Origin: JAVVRI01 sp036654795
Lineage (GTDB): Bacteria; Bacteroidota; Bacteroidia; Bacteroidales; Tannerellaceae
Direction of reading: 5' to 3'
NCBI GenBank assembly: GCA_036654795.1
Contig: JAVVRI010000083.1
Location: forward strand, 1-14,037
DNA: 14,037 nucleotides
Part shown: in pieces, positions 12,381-14,037 of the stretch
Layout: the number at the start of each line of letters is the position of its first letter
Position numbering within the stretch: the stretch's first letter is position 1
Position numbers and translations under genes: made by a program
The notes under the pieces: generated by a model
The model's input: only the letters and a program-made list of their open reading frames with translations
Databases searched by the model: none
What the model was told of the DNA's origin: nothing

Positions 12381-13853
12381 TTAATTGTAAATGTTATACT
12401 TTGGGTCCTTATATATTGTGCGGATTATTATATCCGGCGGAACGGGCATACCATTCTCTTGGGTTTGATGTAAATCCTCTTTGGTTATCTTTACTCCGGT
12501 CCTTTTCATATATTCTATAATTTCTTCGTCTGTACACAGACTGTATTGGGCACGGAATTTTCCTGTTTGGTTAATAGATAGGTATGCAATTGCAGCATAA
12601 ATGCGTATATAGGGTATCCTTGAATTTAAAGCCAGTATACGGTCGTAATATTTGGCTGCTCGTCTCAGATTGCCTCTGAGGAAATAGAGTTGGGCAGCCT
12701 GAAAAAGATTTTCATCGTCATTTGGATCCTTGTATTCCTTGTCGTAATACATGTTGATAAGCTCAGCCTCTATTTCGTCGGCATCCCTTGCACGGTGTTC
12801 GTCCATATAGAGCATTAACAACAAGAATAGTATGCGTTGATTCTTTGGAAATAACTTATTGGCTGTTTCTATAGTTTCAGCTGCTTCGTGAAGGCGCCCA
12901 GTTTCTACGCAGGCGTGTGCATAATTTATAAACGTCTCGTCTGTTTCGTTTTCACATTTGTTACTCGCCTTTATCTCAAGCATTCTGTCCTTTACTGTTT
13001 GGTAGGACTCTTCGTATTTTCCTTGCTTTATGTAACATTCGGCAACCAGATCCGGGATAGATATATGTCTGACTGCATTCGGGTCTACCTCTAGATATGT
13101 CTCAATGGCCTTATCTAAATTATCATTCATGTATAAACAATAAGCCTTAAGCATTTTTATCTCACTGTTGGATTCGTTGCAGGTAATGGCAAAGTCGTAA
13201 GCCTCAATGGATTTATCGAAGTCGGCAAGCAACGAGTAGATGTGCCCCAACATGAGCCAATACTCGCTGGAGTAGGGGTTCTGGTCGATCATCTGATTAC
13301 ACACTTGAGCCGCTTCCTTGAGTTGCCCTTTTGATTCCAGATAAAAGCAGCGATTGTCCAACAGCTCCAAATTGTCAGGAAAGAGAGTCAAACCCAAATT
13401 CAGATAGATTAGTGTCCACTTTTCTTGTCCTAACTGTTCAATCTCAGGAACAAGCTCTTCGAAGATATCTTCCAGATACTCGCAATCATCGGCAATCAGT
13501 TGATTGGTATAGGTCATAACATCACAAAAACGATTCGACATGGTATAAAACTCCAACCGAACCATATCCAGATCCACATTACCCGGATCACTCAATGTTT
13601 TCAGCATCTTTTCAGCGCTGATCAGTTCTTCTTCATCCAAATACTGCCTACATTGTTTGATCTTCAGATTCATATTGTCCGGATGGAGCTTCAATCCGAG
13701 AGTCAAGGCTTCCGCGTAATTCTCGTTGTCGTCGTCCTCGTCAAAATGTATTAGCAAGTCGTCTATTTCGTCTGCATCGAAATAGGCTGCTTTTCCTTCT
13801 TTCTTTGCAAACAGAAAGCGGTCTAACAATTGTGAGATATCATCCATGTCCAT
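12381..13853 (-). CDS. Tetratricopeptide-repeat protein
   Basis: 490 residues with no signal peptide or membrane segment, so cytoplasmic. The N-terminus is strongly acidic (FDEDDDNENYAEAL at 53-66). Repeated 34-residue helix-turn-helix units can be followed through most of the protein. Clear TPR-like stretches include SEYWLMLGHIYSLLADFDKSIEAYDFAITCN, LVAECYIKQGKYEESYQTV, ACVETGRLHEAAETIETANKLFP and LFQAAQLYFLRGNLRRAAKYYDRILALN. TPR domains serve as protein-protein scaffolds; the partner is unknown. The first ATG (13853) and the ATG two codons later (13847) are equally possible starts. It is 31 bases after the glnS stop and 9 before DUF368, which suggests one operon with both. No more specific function can be assigned. 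Confidence 0.88.
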   Translation of the reverse strand: MDMDDISQLLDRFLFAKKEGKAAYFDADEIDDLLIHFDEDDDNENYAEALTLGLKLHPDNMNLKIKQCRQYLDEEELISAEKMLKTLSDPGNVDLDMVRLEFYTMSNRFCDVMTYTNQLIADDCEYLEDIFEELVPEIEQLGQEKWTLIYLNLGLTLFPDNLELLDNRCFYLESKGQLKEAAQVCNQMIDQNPYSSEYWLMLGHIYSLLADFDKSIEAYDFAITCNESNSEIKMLKAYCLYMNDNLDKAIETYLEVDPNAVRHISIPDLVAECYIKQGKYEESYQTVKDRMLEIKASNKCENETDETFINYAHACVETGRLHEAAETIETANKLFPKNQRILFLLLMLYMDEHRARDADEIEAELINMYYDKEYKDPNDDENLFQAAQLYFLRGNLRRAAKYYDRILALNSRIPYIRIYAAIAYLSINQTGKFRAQYSLCTDEEIIEYMKRTGVKITKEDLHQTQENGMPVPPDIIIRTIYKDPKYNIYN

Positions 13854-13884
13854 TTCGTTTTTTAATTGTGATGTTTCTATAACC

Positions 13885-14037
13885 CTACTTGTCTTTTACC
13901 TTGCTCCAAGTATCCTTCAAAGAGACGGTGCGGTTGAATACAAGCTTTCCTTCCTTACTGTCCGGGTCTAAATTGAAGTAACCGATGCGCTGGAATTGGA
14001 AGTGGTCGTAAGCCTTTGCATGACTGAGCTCCTCTTC
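13885..14037 (-). CDS. glnS: Glutaminyl-tRNA synthetase, C-terminal end only (cut by right window edge)
   Basis: The minus-strand frame is open from the right edge to TAG at 13885-13887 and gives the last 50 residues. These read [16 protein letters not shown], then [16 protein letters not shown] and end KVKDK. FQRxGYF, [14 protein letters not shown] is the characteristic C-terminal anticodon-binding beta-barrel end of bacterial GlnRS. The enzyme charges tRNA-Gln with glutamine. The frame is too short to appear as a large ORF. It lies 31 bases before the TPR gene with no terminator between them, so the TPR and DUF368 genes may be read through from glnS. Confidence 0.9.
   Translation of the reverse strand, partial: EEELSHAKAYDHFQFQRIGYFNLDPDSKEGKLVFNRTVSLKDTWSKVKDK

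Overview
The window looks like chromosomal DNA of a Bacteroides-type gut anaerobe (order Bacteroidales). The evidence is the moderate GC content, the absence of Shine-Dalgarno sequences ahead of most starts, promoter-like TAnnTTTG elements, a Bacteroidetes-type outer-membrane porin, and protein families typical of the group. It reads mostly as core, housekeeping-like DNA. I see no insertion sequence, phage gene, integrase, tRNA, rRNA or CRISPR array.

Layout, left to right. (1) The 3' part of a plus-strand M3 zinc peptidase gene (Dcp-like, cut by the left edge) converges on a minus-strand DEAD-box RNA helicase gene across a structured terminator. (2) A divergent, AT-rich intergenic region separates the helicase from a plus-strand soluble PAS-PAS-PAS histidine kinase. 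(3) The kinase converges on a minus-strand pair, an outer-membrane porin followed by a membrane-tethered solute-binding-like protein. The gap between them holds four 22-bp-phased repeat units whose cores alternate in orientation. (4) Next is a minus-strand operon for a four-subunit 2-oxoacid:ferredoxin oxidoreductase (VOR/KOR type). Its order is ferredoxin subunit, alpha, a small unlisted membrane protein of 56 aa, TPP-binding beta, gamma. It has a promoter-like element and a 5'-leader hairpin upstream, and a strong intrinsic terminator downstream. (5) The right end is a minus-strand series glnS (3' end only), a TPR protein and a DUF368 polytopic membrane protein, closed by a hairpin.

How the genes work together. 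The oxidoreductase operon is a complete anaerobic enzyme: gamma and TPP-binding beta with alpha do the 2-oxoacid chemistry, and the 2x[4Fe-4S] subunit hands electrons to ferredoxin. The embedded two-helix peptide could anchor this soluble complex to the membrane, but that is inference. The porin and solute-binding protein are probably co-transcribed and may serve uptake or sensing, but no permease is present. glnS, the TPR gene and DUF368 are tightly spaced and probably share a transcript. DUF368 proteins have recently been linked to undecaprenyl-phosphate recycling in the cell envelope.

No clearly new multi-gene system was found. The best leads are the oriented 22-bp repeat array at 5331-5418 and the 56-residue membrane protein at 9779-9949.
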